A stretch of DNA of 64,000 nucleotides, from NCBI RefSeq assembly GCF_018588885.1, contig NZ_JAFFIW010000024.1:33386-97385 (forward strand), read 5' to 3'. The notes under the pieces are model-generated. The model had not been told where the DNA came from. It searched no databases and saw only the letters and a program-made list of their open reading frames with translations. Shown here piece by piece: positions 17,601 through 23,552 of the stretch; the first letter of the stretch is position 1; each line of letters begins with the position of its first letter. This stretch comes from Mesorhizobium sp. dw_380 (GTDB taxonomy: Bacteria; Pseudomonadota; Alphaproteobacteria; Rhizobiales; Rhizobiaceae). A program made the translations under genes and the position numbers.

Positions 17601-20492
17601 GTTGGAACCGGCGGCACAATGGGCATTACAGCTACCGCTGCCGCAGAAACGGTGAAGGCGACCGCCGGCCAGGCGATCAATCTCTCTGGCGTCGCCGCCA
17701 GCATCGCGCTCGACTCGACCAATTCGGTCGGCGGCGCCAACAATGTCAGCCTGACCAATGTCACCGGCACGGTGGGCCTCGGCTCCGGCGCGTTGAGCGG
17801 GGCGACGAGCGCGTCGTTCCTGGTCAATGGCGGCACGGCTGCCATCAGCTATGGCGGAACGGTCACCAAGACCACAGCCGGCAAGGTCGTCGACATCTCC
17901 GGCGTCACCACCGGCACGATCACACTGTCGGGCAATCTCAGCGCCACCGGCGGTTTCGACAACGGCGTTTATGTCCACGGCAACACCGGCGGCACCTTTA
18001 ATTTCTCCGGCGCAACCAAGACACTGACCACGGGCGCCAACAACGCCATCGATCTGGTGACCAATGCCGGCGCCACGATCAATTTCACAGGTGGCGGGCT
18101 GGCGATCACCACCACTTCCGGCACCGGCTTCAACGCCACCGGCGGCGGCACGGTCAGCGTCGGAACGGGGGGCAATGCCAATACGATCTCCGCCGGCACT
18201 GGCGTCGCCGTCAACATGAACGGCGTTGTCGTGGCGGCCGGCGGTGTCAATTTCGCCTCCGCCAGCAATGCCGCCGGGGGCACCAGCGGCGTTGTCCTCA
18301 CCAATGTCACCGGCCCGGGAACGGTCAATCTCGGCACCGGCACGTTGAACGGGGGCAGTGCCGCGGCCATTAGCATTACCGGCGGCAGCGTCAACCTGAC
18401 CTATGCCGGCAATATCAACCAGGCGAACAATGCTGCTCTGGTCAGCGTCTTGGGCGGCCACACCGGCACGCTGACCTTGAACACCGGCACGCTGTCGGCG
18501 ACCAACGGCACCGGCCTGCAGTTCGACAATGCCGACGGCATCTACAATTTCAACGGCACGACGACGCTGAACGGCGGCGATGCCGGGATCGACATCGTCA
18601 ACGGCTCCAGCGGCACGTTCAGCTTCAATGCCAATACCTCGATCACCAACCCGACCGGGGTTGGGTTAAATGTGAATGGCGGCAACGGCAACATCACCTA
18701 CGCCGGCAGCATTTCGAAGACCAATACGAACAATATCGTCTCGATCCAGAACCGCACCGGCGGGACGACGACCCTGTCGGGCGCACTCAGCGCCACGGGC
18801 GGCCTCGCAAACGGCATTCTGGTCGGCGCCAACACCGGCGGCTCGATCACGTTCTCGGGCGCCAGCAAGGCGCTGAGCACCGGAGCCAACACCGCCGTCA
18901 ATTTGACCACCAATACCGGTGCGACGATCGACTTCACCAATGGCGGGCTGGCCATCAACACCACCAGCGGCACCGGCTTCAACGCCACCGGCGGCGGCAC
19001 GGTGAGCGTGCAAGGCACCGGCAACACGATCACGTCGACGACCGGCACCGCGCTCGATGTAGAGAACACGAATATCGGCTCGGGGAACCTTGTCTTCCAG
19101 AGCATCACATCGAATGGCGGCAGCGCCAATGGCATCATTCTGGTCAACACCGGCACGGCCGCCGGCAATGGCGGATTGCATGTGACGGGCACAGGCTCGA
19201 CCGCGTCGGGCGGCACAATCGCCAACAAGACCGGTGCCGACGGCAGCTCCACGCAAGGCACGGGCATCTTCCTCAACGGCACGAAGGATGTGCAGCTCGG
19301 CTGGATGCAGCTGAGCGATTTCCAGAATTACGGTATCTATGGCAGCAACGTCACCGGCTTCACGCTGGACAAGACGATCATCAACGGCACCAACGGCACC
19401 AGCAGCGCCGGCGGGTCGCGCGAAGGCGCGGTGGCGTTCGACGGGCTGTTCGGCACGGCGTCGATCACCAATTCGACGCTTGGCGGCGTCGGCGCCGGCA
19501 ATTCGAGCTTCTCGGACGATCTCAGGGTCATGAACACCAGCGGCACGCTGAATATGACCGTCGACAACGTCCATTTTGGCGATATCGGGATCAACGGCAA
19601 CAATGCCCTGACGTTCTCTCCATCGGTCAGCGGTGCCGCGAACCTCACCGTGACCAACTCCTTCTTCACCAACGCCATCGGCACCCTGCTGGACGTCGTC
19701 ATCAACAACAACGTCACGTCCAATGTCGTCATCCGCAACAATGCGTTCAGCAACAACAACGTCAATCAGGCTTCTGGCGGGGCGAACATCGTCATCACCG
19801 GCGATAGCGCGGGCCAGGCCACGACTGTCACCTACGATGTTTCGCACAACACCTTGAAGGATGCGGTCGGCATTGCCCTTCTGGTTGCCAAAGGCAATGG
19901 CAAGGGAACATGGTCCGGCACAATTAACGCCAACACAATCGGCACCGCAGGCGTGGTCAACTCTGGTTCCACGCAAGCGTCCGGCATTAAGGTCACCAGC
20001 AACGGCACGGGTTCGCATACGACATTGATTTCGAACAATGTCATCCATGGTACAAATGAGGTCGGCATCTTCCTGCAGGCGAACGACAGCCAGCTGGCGG
20101 CGAATGGCGGTGGCCAAGGTGTGTTCAATGCCAGTATCTTCGGCAACACTGTCGGCACCCCCGGAAGCTTCTCATTCGCCGGCCTCAGTGTCGATGTCGG
20201 TGCCGTGGCTGGCGACAACAACATCGTCAACCTCGTCATCGGCTCGGCCACCGACCCGACGAAGAAGAATGACTTCTCGGCCGGAGATCCGTCCAATTTC
20301 AGCGACGTGAATCTCAGCCAGCAGTTCAGCACCACCATCAGGCTTTACCAGAACGGCTCGTCTGGCATCACCGCTGCCCTCGTCATCGATGATGATAACC
20401 TCAATCCAGCAACTACCAACACCGGGATTTCGGGCACGATCGTTGTGGCGCCCGGTACAGGTCCGGCACTCCCGCCGCCAGTGGCGCCATAG
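8625..20492 (+). CDS. giant inverse-autotransporter adhesin with beta-helix passenger
   Basis: A 3,955-residue outer-membrane adhesin of the intimin/invasin (type Ve secretion) kind. ATG 8625 has GAAGGA upstream and is preferred to the TTG at 8568. After an extended signal peptide (hydrophobic TTALTTLALGLSGVVAHG near residues 37-54), residues about 58-288 form the inverse-autotransporter beta domain (PNFDAHVNVFIPIKG, GYHFEDPHG, SVRLNIPFNPG). Everything after about residue 320 is passenger: thousands of Gly/Thr/Ser/Ala/Asn-rich residues with parallel beta-helix rhythm (NGITITGGANGILGNN) and recurring cap and repeat modules. I noticed no cysteines and see no C-terminal barrel, both as expected. 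It ends in a Pro-rich tail. The length is extreme for the family. It diverges from an IalB-like gene and precedes the tail-collar cluster. The adhesion partner is unknown. Confidence 0.92.
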   Translation: MGTTETSRQVGEVAARGEDFRVRAGYRRSLVARHLWKTTALTTLALGLSGVVAHGDPDGLWQPQIRAIIGADNNGGNAALEGFIPIKQTAESVLFLDVRAKHDFKDAFGQDVGLGIRRIVNPDLMIGGYAYLNVENYNSTQFTSATLGAEAITPNFDAHVNVFIPIKGDSTDHSASSTLSMVSNQLIEQISVLDHRDYAAWGIEGEVGAQVPINLPDRHSLRLDIGGYHFEDPHGDDGSVTGAKAGFEYTIGDVFGSSTELVLAGEVRNDNRDHTQFAGSVRLNIPFNPGHGTDTTASVPEPVYPVSEGLRRRVNERVRGDIGVRVQSQEKTGGSTTRVAINAATNAAFGKFYFADGGLAGAGTQADPTTLDDAVTKAGSGGFVVALGGNGNLTTAGVTLANGQTVIGGGESVTAKLFNGSTATFNLGGSDGTIQGTNVANNVITLGTGNTLNGITITGGANGILGNNATGTTLTNVTVTGTAGNGADFTGNSTNVTASNFTATGNGLDGLHIEDNGTYNFTGTTLLQSNLDDGLDITGQGTYTFAIVNALNNTDRGITVQGTSTGGTFTTTGGTVSGNGGTAVFVDPITAHVVLDSITQSAGTSGVVLDHVSGSFTVNGATTISNTTGPAIAITDSPATIRFGDINITNPGAGGMSFSGVNAAVVAGNIVISGLGVGTGLDFSGSQTNFTARSLAISGPGAVGSIGIDLADTTGGASIIITNGGSISGVGTGVRLGISGSLAHSANAEFSFGGGSIAGNTASLDARGLNQTLGHYAFGSTTFSGPQLFDVQNVIFVGSMATGLADGSSLSNLASITTADANTDGDAIFVLVNDGTSINASGGFSLSDGQTLASFGNGRSFSLGGVPINVTGDNVEHDQVVSDPGGGAATLTNSGAGNVVTAANGNSLLDFNISGGSGSAIYGLGINGLTVQGVTVGNVAFGLYLNGATGTVSVDDLAIQSVSQTGIALVGSSATVNFTGNTKITSAASVGLFANNFDGIASFDDLDITGGGHGVSIWNGSSGTLTFGTGSSIANTGNTAFDVANSSPHVTYNGTIDQATAASAVNISNMTGGTATFGGKITASTGAANAINLTGNAGSTISFTGGLDLTTTTGTGFNATGGTINVAAAGTESIATGTGRAINLDGVTIGTGGVAFDSITTGVTTATALNFNAVSGGPFLGGNVSVGGSAIGGLAIANSSATFTVTSLATSNVVGADVSLTNNTGSISILGGTITNSGTGDGVVVSGGSATIGVAANISSSATLPGTAVKVDGTTGGSVTFSGSVTSTGTGNLFVVGSVLPPTGGAISLTGPSLSATGGGGVYTVGLAGTATLNVTAPLSITGATSTGLAVANVASTASATFGAVTVTGAGADGIGIANDAGSVTFGTTQITLGSTAGTAGINFALTNAEVSFGTTTVTLGAGANQTGIDFSGSSTAADFGVTTITGTGDLSSRGIDLSSTTGDKTITFQQGSKIDNVGVGVELASSDPGATSANANFTFGDGNAADGLESTIIAAAGGYTVNTIGLDPTLGNYDFDDVAFTGNAHLASAVGGTIMVSQNGGVIAAGTDGLSAAVTTVTVAQADAMTGTQKFAFVGTVDLSGTPFTLDSGQSIIGFGNGASIITSGTIQPVNVQGNLGATGGNVTGDEGVVKSTGSDTLHLLGSNQVRDTAFDFSGGSGSVFLIDQSVVGFDNTGGTIIDGVTVSNVAAGQRAFKVDGLTGNLSITDNNINVAGTLLDVDGGTGNITVTRGNLPNSGPAGTLTGGGISIANRSGGLVNFTDKVTVNGNGVSLTNNTGATITFADLDIATSGATAFSASGGGTVNVTTGTINATSAQAVALDSITAGVDGIHFASTSATFSSGNGIDLQDLSGTITLGTGTLTNTGTGTSFNVGTAAAASGGNADISYGGTINSNGSGAAVSIQGLTGGSVTLSGNLTDSNAAAGGNIVIAGNDSATITFSGTTKQISSGATDGVNIGIPGGWPSGPSSPNTNSAINFTGGGLDITTTGGRGFIAAGGLVPPIGIPATVTVTGSGNKITSGSDGLLLIGTNVGSAGIAFDNISAVATVDGAGVGMVGVDLAGDVNIGGLKVSGAFGIALAGLTGAGEVNFIGTTDIDVSAIGIQFSGQIGTVHIADVLNSSLTVDGGSTGISFSGVMGGTVNIGNGGSAKIGATTSTIDRAIGIDGNTGGTLNYNGSINVSGGTAFAGSVVGVTFADLATLNLSGSVTSTTSSAAFDFAGADGTYTVSSTIDHTGGTGVHVDGFSEGTITFSGTTKTFDTGANNAVVKDPSGNPGLGQGSATLAFTNGGLSITTSSGAGFSASTFGAGTVSVSGTGNTIATGTGTTLNLDGATVGADGITFDTISTNGAATGISLNNVGGGTLSLGAVDLEGITSRGVDISGTLGSALDFTSLKVGLNAANAVGLDLNGAALGASNITAGDFDVDGGSFAGTIGIDMAGTTGTGTIQLGDTVNNNPGGQTSKIENVGYGVQFSSATNARLVFGDGQGPAESSIATTGGQVIHATDTLPTNGDYNFNDVTFTGDTSNLSAISVYYVTSGGSGNGSLADPGSYVGAQGSTANVIVLIDKNVDGSQETIDLSGTTFNLDDGQVLLAFKSGDAAIDVSQLGVDTSSGASAAFHFTTVQNSPIISAPGGIDTLRPILQSNNATSVVNLATSGTGTVTGGMENLIVRDTGSGAGIAVTATTVSNFFLRNNDIAAGGRALDFSTSGAPANTLLLSIDGNTLKSTGSALAASFVGQNISATANSIEIQSFADNTVLGGTGGGIAFNNVGFDSNGAGGTVSAGTIGVGSPGPGRVQGDGLSFTNTSGTLDLGAFSVFNNGGTGVLANTKTTNFTLNSSSGGVFTANGAAFDLDPLTVNMVVTSISSGGSSGGIIFDGVAGTFTVTGNTSVAAATTAGIMAINAGNTGVFTFNTVTLNSTVTAGGGIQVASGTLNITGLANIDTTTGVGLSQTGGTVSFTGGVTIDTTSGTGIVGTGGTMGITATAAAETVKATAGQAINLSGVAASIALDSTNSVGGANNVSLTNVTGTVGLGSGALSGATSASFLVNGGTAAISYGGTVTKTTAGKVVDISGVTTGTITLSGNLSATGGFDNGVYVHGNTGGTFNFSGATKTLTTGANNAIDLVTNAGATINFTGGGLAITTTSGTGFNATGGGTVSVGTGGNANTISAGTGVAVNMNGVVVAAGGVNFASASNAAGGTSGVVLTNVTGPGTVNLGTGTLNGGSAAAISITGGSVNLTYAGNINQANNAALVSVLGGHTGTLTLNTGTLSATNGTGLQFDNADGIYNFNGTTTLNGGDAGIDIVNGSSGTFSFNANTSITNPTGVGLNVNGGNGNITYAGSISKTNTNNIVSIQNRTGGTTTLSGALSATGGLANGILVGANTGGSITFSGASKALSTGANTAVNLTTNTGATIDFTNGGLAINTTSGTGFNATGGGTVSVQGTGNTITSTTGTALDVENTNIGSGNLVFQSITSNGGSANGIILVNTGTAAGNGGLHVTGTGSTASGGTIANKTGADGSSTQGTGIFLNGTKDVQLGWMQLSDFQNYGIYGSNVTGFTLDKTIINGTNGTSSAGGSREGAVAFDGLFGTASITNSTLGGVGAGNSSFSDDLRVMNTSGTLNMTVDNVHFGDIGINGNNALTFSPSVSGAANLTVTNSFFTNAIGTLLDVVINNNVTSNVVIRNNAFSNNNVNQASGGANIVITGDSAGQATTVTYDVSHNTLKDAVGIALLVAKGNGKGTWSGTINANTIGTAGVVNSGSTQASGIKVTSNGTGSHTTLISNNVIHGTNEVGIFLQANDSQLAANGGGQGVFNASIFGNTVGTPGSFSFAGLSVDVGAVAGDNNIVNLVIGSATDPTKKNDFSAGDPSNFSDVNLSQQFSTTIRLYQNGSSGITAALVIDDDNLNPATTNTGISGTIVVAPGTGPALPPPVAP
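9661..9890 (+). repeat. adhesin cap module, copy 1
   Basis: Encodes FGKFYFADGGLAGAGTQADP followed by VVALGGNG and LANGQTVIGGG. This is the first appearance of a module with an 'F/V-Y-F/V..GG.G.GT..DP' opening and a later 'L..GQ....G' segment, which recurs in modified form further on. It starts the beta-helical passenger just behind the barrel domain. Confidence 0.55.
10920..11250 (+). repeat. adhesin cap module, copy 2
   Basis: Encodes LNQTLGHYAFGSTTFSG, then AIFVLVNDGTSINASGGFSL and SDGQTLASFGNGRSF. The order of 'TLG.Y.F....F.G', 'F.LV', 'F.L..GQ....FG.G' matches copies 3 and 4. Confidence 0.65.
13200..13530 (+). repeat. adhesin cap module, copy 3
   Basis: Encodes LDPTLGNYDFDDVAFTG, then KFAFVGTVDLSGTPFTL and DSGQSIIGFGNGASI, in the same order and spacing as copy 2. 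Confidence 0.65.
16195..16530 (+). repeat. adhesin cap module, copy 4
   Basis: Encodes LPTNGDYNFNDVTFTG, VYYVTSGGSGNGSLADPG (resembling the opening of copy 1), then VIVLIDKNVDGSQETIDLSG and LDDGQVLLAFKSG. It links copy 1 with copies 2 and 3. Confidence 0.65.
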
Positions 20493-20571
20493 TTAGCCGG
20501 CGTGGGCGGTACTTCTAATACAGTAAGTCCAGAAGAATTGATTGGCGAAGACAACTATTATCTGTTCTAAC

Positions 20572-20580
20572 ATACAATAG
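20572..20580 (+). promoter_or_regulatory. ATACAATAG motif upstream of tail-collar genes
   Basis: The same 9-mer found upstream of the giant adhesin gene, here 49 bases before the first tail-collar start. A small hairpin (GTCGGTC, CCA, GACCGAC) at 20595-20611 lies between it and the GGGAGG ribosome site. This suggests the collar genes have their own promoter; this is an inference. Confidence 0.35.
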
Positions 20581-20628
20581 CGGTTCAGTTAAGCGTCGGT
20601 CCCAGACCGACCACTAGAGGGAGGCTGC

Positions 20629-21144
20629 ATGGCGGAGCCGTTTCTTTCCGAAATCCGGATGATGTCGTTCGGATTCCCGCCCAAGGGATGGGCGCTGTGC
20701 AATGGCCAGTTCTTGCCCATCAACCAGAACCAGGCCCTGTTTGCGCTGCTCGGCACCACATTCGGTGGCAATGGCCAGACGACTTTTGCCTTGCCCGATC
20801 TGCGCAACAGGGTGCCGATGCATGTCGGCTCCGGCCACACGCTCGGCGAGCCTGGCGGCGAACAGGCCCACACGCTGTCGATCTCGGAAATGCCGACGCA
20901 CGTCCACACCGCCAGGGCGACGAGCGATCCGCATGTCATCAGCCCGGAAAACTACACGCCGATCCCCAACGACGCGCTGTTTGCGGTCGTGAACGGCCTC
21001 TATACGACGCCTGCCAATCTGACGTCGCTGCTGCCGGGAACGCTTGCCAGTGTTGGTGGCAACCAGTCGCACACCAATATGGCGCCGTTCCTTACGCTCA
21101 GTTTCTGTATCGCCCTGCAGGGCCTCTTCCCCTCGCAAAACTGA
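20629..21144 (+). CDS. phage tail-collar domain protein (MdpB-like), paralog 1
   Basis: A 171-residue protein of the family annotated as phage tail collar or microcystin-dependent protein. The N-terminal collar domain is clear: PPKGWALCNGQFLPINQNQA, then LFALLGTTFGGNGQTTFALP and DLRNRVP. A variable middle is followed by the shared C-terminal motif GGNQSHTNMAPFLTLSFCIA ending in LQGLFPS. No signal peptide is visible. GGGAGG upstream of ATG 20629 is a strong ribosome site. It is the first of three tandem paralogs directly behind the adhesin. No baseplate, tube or lysis genes are nearby, so a prophage tail is unlikely. The role is unknown. Confidence 0.88.
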   Translation: MAEPFLSEIRMMSFGFPPKGWALCNGQFLPINQNQALFALLGTTFGGNGQTTFALPDLRNRVPMHVGSGHTLGEPGGEQAHTLSISEMPTHVHTARATSDPHVISPENYTPIPNDALFAVVNGLYTTPANLTSLLPGTLASVGGNQSHTNMAPFLTLSFCIALQGLFPSQN

Positions 21145-21156
21145 CGGAGCCGCAGC

Positions 21157-21660
21157 GTGGCACAGCCTTATGTTGGTGAAATCCGCATGTTTGCCGGCAA
21201 TTTCGCGCCGGCAGGCTGGATGTTCTGTGAAGGACAGCTCTTGCCTATCGCCGAGAACGAGACGCTTTTCCAACTGATCGGCACGACCTATGGCGGCGAC
21301 GGCGAAAGCACATTTGCCCTGCCCGACATGCGCGGTCGCGTGCCCGTTCACCAGGGCAACGGCTTCATGCTGGCCGAGACCGGCGGTGTCGAGGATGTCC
21401 AGCTGTCGATCACGCAGATCCCGCAGCACAGCCATTCTGTGCTCGCCTCACTGAACAATGGCGATGCCAGCGCGCCTGCGAACAACCTGCCTGCCCAGAA
21501 CGCGTCCGTGCAGATCTATCGCGCGCAGCCCCCGGCGCTGAATTTTAACGCCCAGGCGGTGACGGCCACCGGCGGCAGCCAACCGCACAGCAATTTCCAA
21601 CCCTATCTCTGCGTGGACTTCATCATCTCGCTGTTCGGGCTCTTTCCTTCACCGACTTAA
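21157..21660 (+). CDS. phage tail-collar domain protein (MdpB-like), paralog 2
   Basis: A 167-residue paralog of its neighbours, starting at GTG 21157, 12 bases after the previous stop, with CGGAG upstream. The collar domain is at the N-terminus (APAGWMFCEGQLLPIAENET, LIGTTYGGDGESTFALPDM). The C-terminus repeats the GGSQPHSNFQPYLCVDFIIS pattern with a FPSPT end. The middle region (His/Ser-rich HSHSVLASLNNGDAS-like) differs most from the paralogs, as if each copy presents a different loop. Confidence 0.87.
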   Translation: MAQPYVGEIRMFAGNFAPAGWMFCEGQLLPIAENETLFQLIGTTYGGDGESTFALPDMRGRVPVHQGNGFMLAETGGVEDVQLSITQIPQHSHSVLASLNNGDASAPANNLPAQNASVQIYRAQPPALNFNAQAVTATGGSQPHSNFQPYLCVDFIISLFGLFPSPT

Positions 21661-21669
21661 GAGGACGTC

Positions 21670-22197
21670 ATGGCCGATCCGTTCATCGCCGAAATCCGCA
21701 TCTTTCCATTCAATTTCGCACCCAAGGGCTGGGCTTGGTGTGACGGCCAGATTCTGCCGTTGTCGCAGAACACCGCGCTGTTTTCCCTGCTCGGCACCAC
21801 CTATGGCGGCAATGGCCTGTCGACTTTTGCCTTGCCCGATCTCCAGGGCCGCTCACCGATGCATCCGGGGCAAGGACCGGGTCTGTCGCTGCACGACCTC
21901 GGTGAAGAAGGCGGCTCGGATTTGGTGTCGTTGCTCGAAAGCGAGATACCGAACCACAGCCACTTCATGATGGCGCAGAACCAGCCGGCGCAGCTTGCCG
22001 CACCAGGGCCCGATCGTACTTTTTCCAGATCATCGGGCGGATTTGCCTACAAGGCGGCCCCCTACACCCAAACTGTCTCCTTCAGCGACAACATGATCGC
22101 GCCCGCCGGTGGCGACCAGCCGCACAACAATTTGATGCCTTATCTCACCCTCAATTTCTGCATCGCGCTGCAGGGCGTCTTCCCACCGAGAAGCTGA
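21670..22197 (+). CDS. phage tail-collar domain protein (MdpB-like), paralog 3
   Basis: A 175-residue third paralog, nine bases after the second, starting at ATG 21670 after GAGG. The collar segment is APKGWAWCDGQILPLSQNTA then LLGTTYGGNGLSTFALP, closest to paralog 1. The C-terminus is GGDQPHNNLMPYLTLNFCIA and LQGVFPP. The tight spacing of the three genes implies one transcript. All three keep the paired C-terminal aromatic/Pro end, which points to a conserved assembly interface with a variable central loop. Confidence 0.88.
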   Translation: MADPFIAEIRIFPFNFAPKGWAWCDGQILPLSQNTALFSLLGTTYGGNGLSTFALPDLQGRSPMHPGQGPGLSLHDLGEEGGSDLVSLLESEIPNHSHFMMAQNQPAQLAAPGPDRTFSRSSGGFAYKAAPYTQTVSFSDNMIAPAGGDQPHNNLMPYLTLNFCIALQGVFPPRS

Positions 22198-22226
22198 ATT
22201 CCGAGCCAACAAGGCAGGACCGATAG

Positions 22227-23549
22227 ATGGCCAAGAAAGCTGAACCTAAGTCGAAGGCCCCCGAGGCAAAGAAGCCGGCGGCGGCGCCGAGAGCGGCTTC
22301 CAACGCCAGCGCCCGCTCGCGGCGGTCTAGCGTCCCGCCCGTCTATCAGAACAAGCCGGCCGGCGCGTCGTTCTTCGAACTGTCGCGGCTGATGGTGGTG
22401 GGGATCGATTCCGCCAAGGGGCAATTGATCCAGAAGGCGCAGCTTTCGCCGAACGGGCCATGGCCCGCGGCGTGGTCGTTCATCGCGCCAGGCGCCTGGT
22501 TGATCATGACCGCCGGCCTGACCAAGGACGGCCGTGTGGCCGTGGTCGCGCAGCCGTCGGGCACCACCAATCTGTCCTTCATCGCCGAGGATGCAAACCA
22601 GATCGGTCCGGTCGACAAATGGACCGCGCCGGTCGGCATCGGCGCACCGCCCGGCGCCGCCAGCTATCAGAAGCTCGCCATGGCCAACGATGCCGATGGC
22701 CGCATCGAGGTCTTTCTCACCGACAATCTGGGCCGCATCTGGTGGATCTACCAGAATCCCGACCAGATCATCCAGGTGCAGAAAACCATCACGCCGCCCG
22801 GCTCCACCACACCGATCGTCGTCACCGTCGACGTGCTCGCGCCGCCAGCCAAGCCGTGGAGCGACTGGATCCAGCTCACGGGTCAGCTGGTCACGATTTC
22901 GGCGATACGCCAGGCCGACGGCCGCATTGCGCTATTCGGTATCAATTCGGCGCTGCACCTCTATCGCTGCCAGCAGGCCGTACCGCAAGCGCTTAAGGCG
23001 GCTGACTGGACGGGTTGGGTGCAGATCGATACCCCCGCCACCACCGGCTTCATCGACATGGCGCCGGTGGTCGGGCCGCTGGGCGCCACCAATTTGTTCG
23101 CCTTGAACAAGAACGGCCAGGTGCTGCACACGCGCCAGCAACCCGCCGGGTCCGACAGCTGGACGCAATGGGCGACGCCGGGTTATTCCCGGGTGCCCAA
23201 ATACACGCTCGCCGCCGGCATCCAGGGCGACGGCGACATCGTCCTGGTCTCCTCCGACCAGCAGCGTGTCCACGAATTCAACGCCCAGTTCGATGCCTAC
23301 ACCCAAAACTGGTCGGGATGGCGCGATTTCAGCGCATCTTCCTACTCGACACGGCTCACGCTCAACTACAATGCCGATGGCCGCCTTGCCCTGTTCAGCA
23401 TGATGCTCATGCCGGACGGCACCAATTCGGTGGCGACGATCTCGCAGGTCGGCATAGACAGCACCGAATGGGAATATGCCTGGACGTGGCTCACCGACAG
23501 CAACATCAAGCAGATCGCCGTGGTGCGCGATTTGACGCCGCCGGTCTGA
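22227..23549 (+). CDS. PLL/tectonin-like beta-propeller protein, uncharacterised
   Basis: A 440-residue protein I recognise only by fold pattern. Residues about 1-35 are Lys/Ala/Pro-rich and disordered. The rest repeats a blade motif: 'DGR(I/L/V)xxF' followed by a W..W segment. Examples are KDGRVAVVAQ, ADGRIEVFLTDNLGRIWWIY, ADGRIALFGINSALHLY and ADGRLALFSM, with WSDWIQL, WTGWVQI, WTQWATP and WSGWRDF between them. This resembles the seven-bladed fucose-binding PLL lectins and tectonins, suggesting a carbohydrate-binding propeller. No signal peptide is evident. It follows the collar triplet by 29 bases and is probably in the same operon. Confidence 0.7.
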   Translation: MAKKAEPKSKAPEAKKPAAAPRAASNASARSRRSSVPPVYQNKPAGASFFELSRLMVVGIDSAKGQLIQKAQLSPNGPWPAAWSFIAPGAWLIMTAGLTKDGRVAVVAQPSGTTNLSFIAEDANQIGPVDKWTAPVGIGAPPGAASYQKLAMANDADGRIEVFLTDNLGRIWWIYQNPDQIIQVQKTITPPGSTTPIVVTVDVLAPPAKPWSDWIQLTGQLVTISAIRQADGRIALFGINSALHLYRCQQAVPQALKAADWTGWVQIDTPATTGFIDMAPVVGPLGATNLFALNKNGQVLHTRQQPAGSDSWTQWATPGYSRVPKYTLAAGIQGDGDIVLVSSDQQRVHEFNAQFDAYTQNWSGWRDFSASSYSTRLTLNYNADGRLALFSMMLMPDGTNSVATISQVGIDSTEWEYAWTWLTDSNIKQIAVVRDLTPPV

Positions 23550-23552
23550 TCG

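Larger units (their letters stand above)
11932..19170 (+). repeat. diverged internal repeats of the adhesin passenger (about seven copies)
   Basis: A unit of roughly 60-100 residues recurs with the core 'GLxITTTSGTGFNATGGGTV', then 'GNTI..GTG.A.N.....' and 'GG..F.SI'. Approximate positions are 11932-12115, 14050-14200, 14630-14820, 15535-15770, 17560-17790, 18075-18350 and 18930-19170. The last two share long nearly identical protein segments, suggesting recent duplication; earlier ones are more diverged. Boundaries were judged by eye. Confidence 0.6.

Noticed and set aside
9640..20490. CRISPR-like array because of regular repeats in the adhesin gene
   Set aside because: The repeats are diverged, in frame and protein-coding; they are not short identical repeats with unique spacers, and no cas genes are present.
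20629..22197. Prophage remnant, because of tail-collar domains
   Set aside because: Only collar-type proteins are present; there is no other structural, replication, lysis or integration gene on either side, and the codon use and GC match the surroundings.
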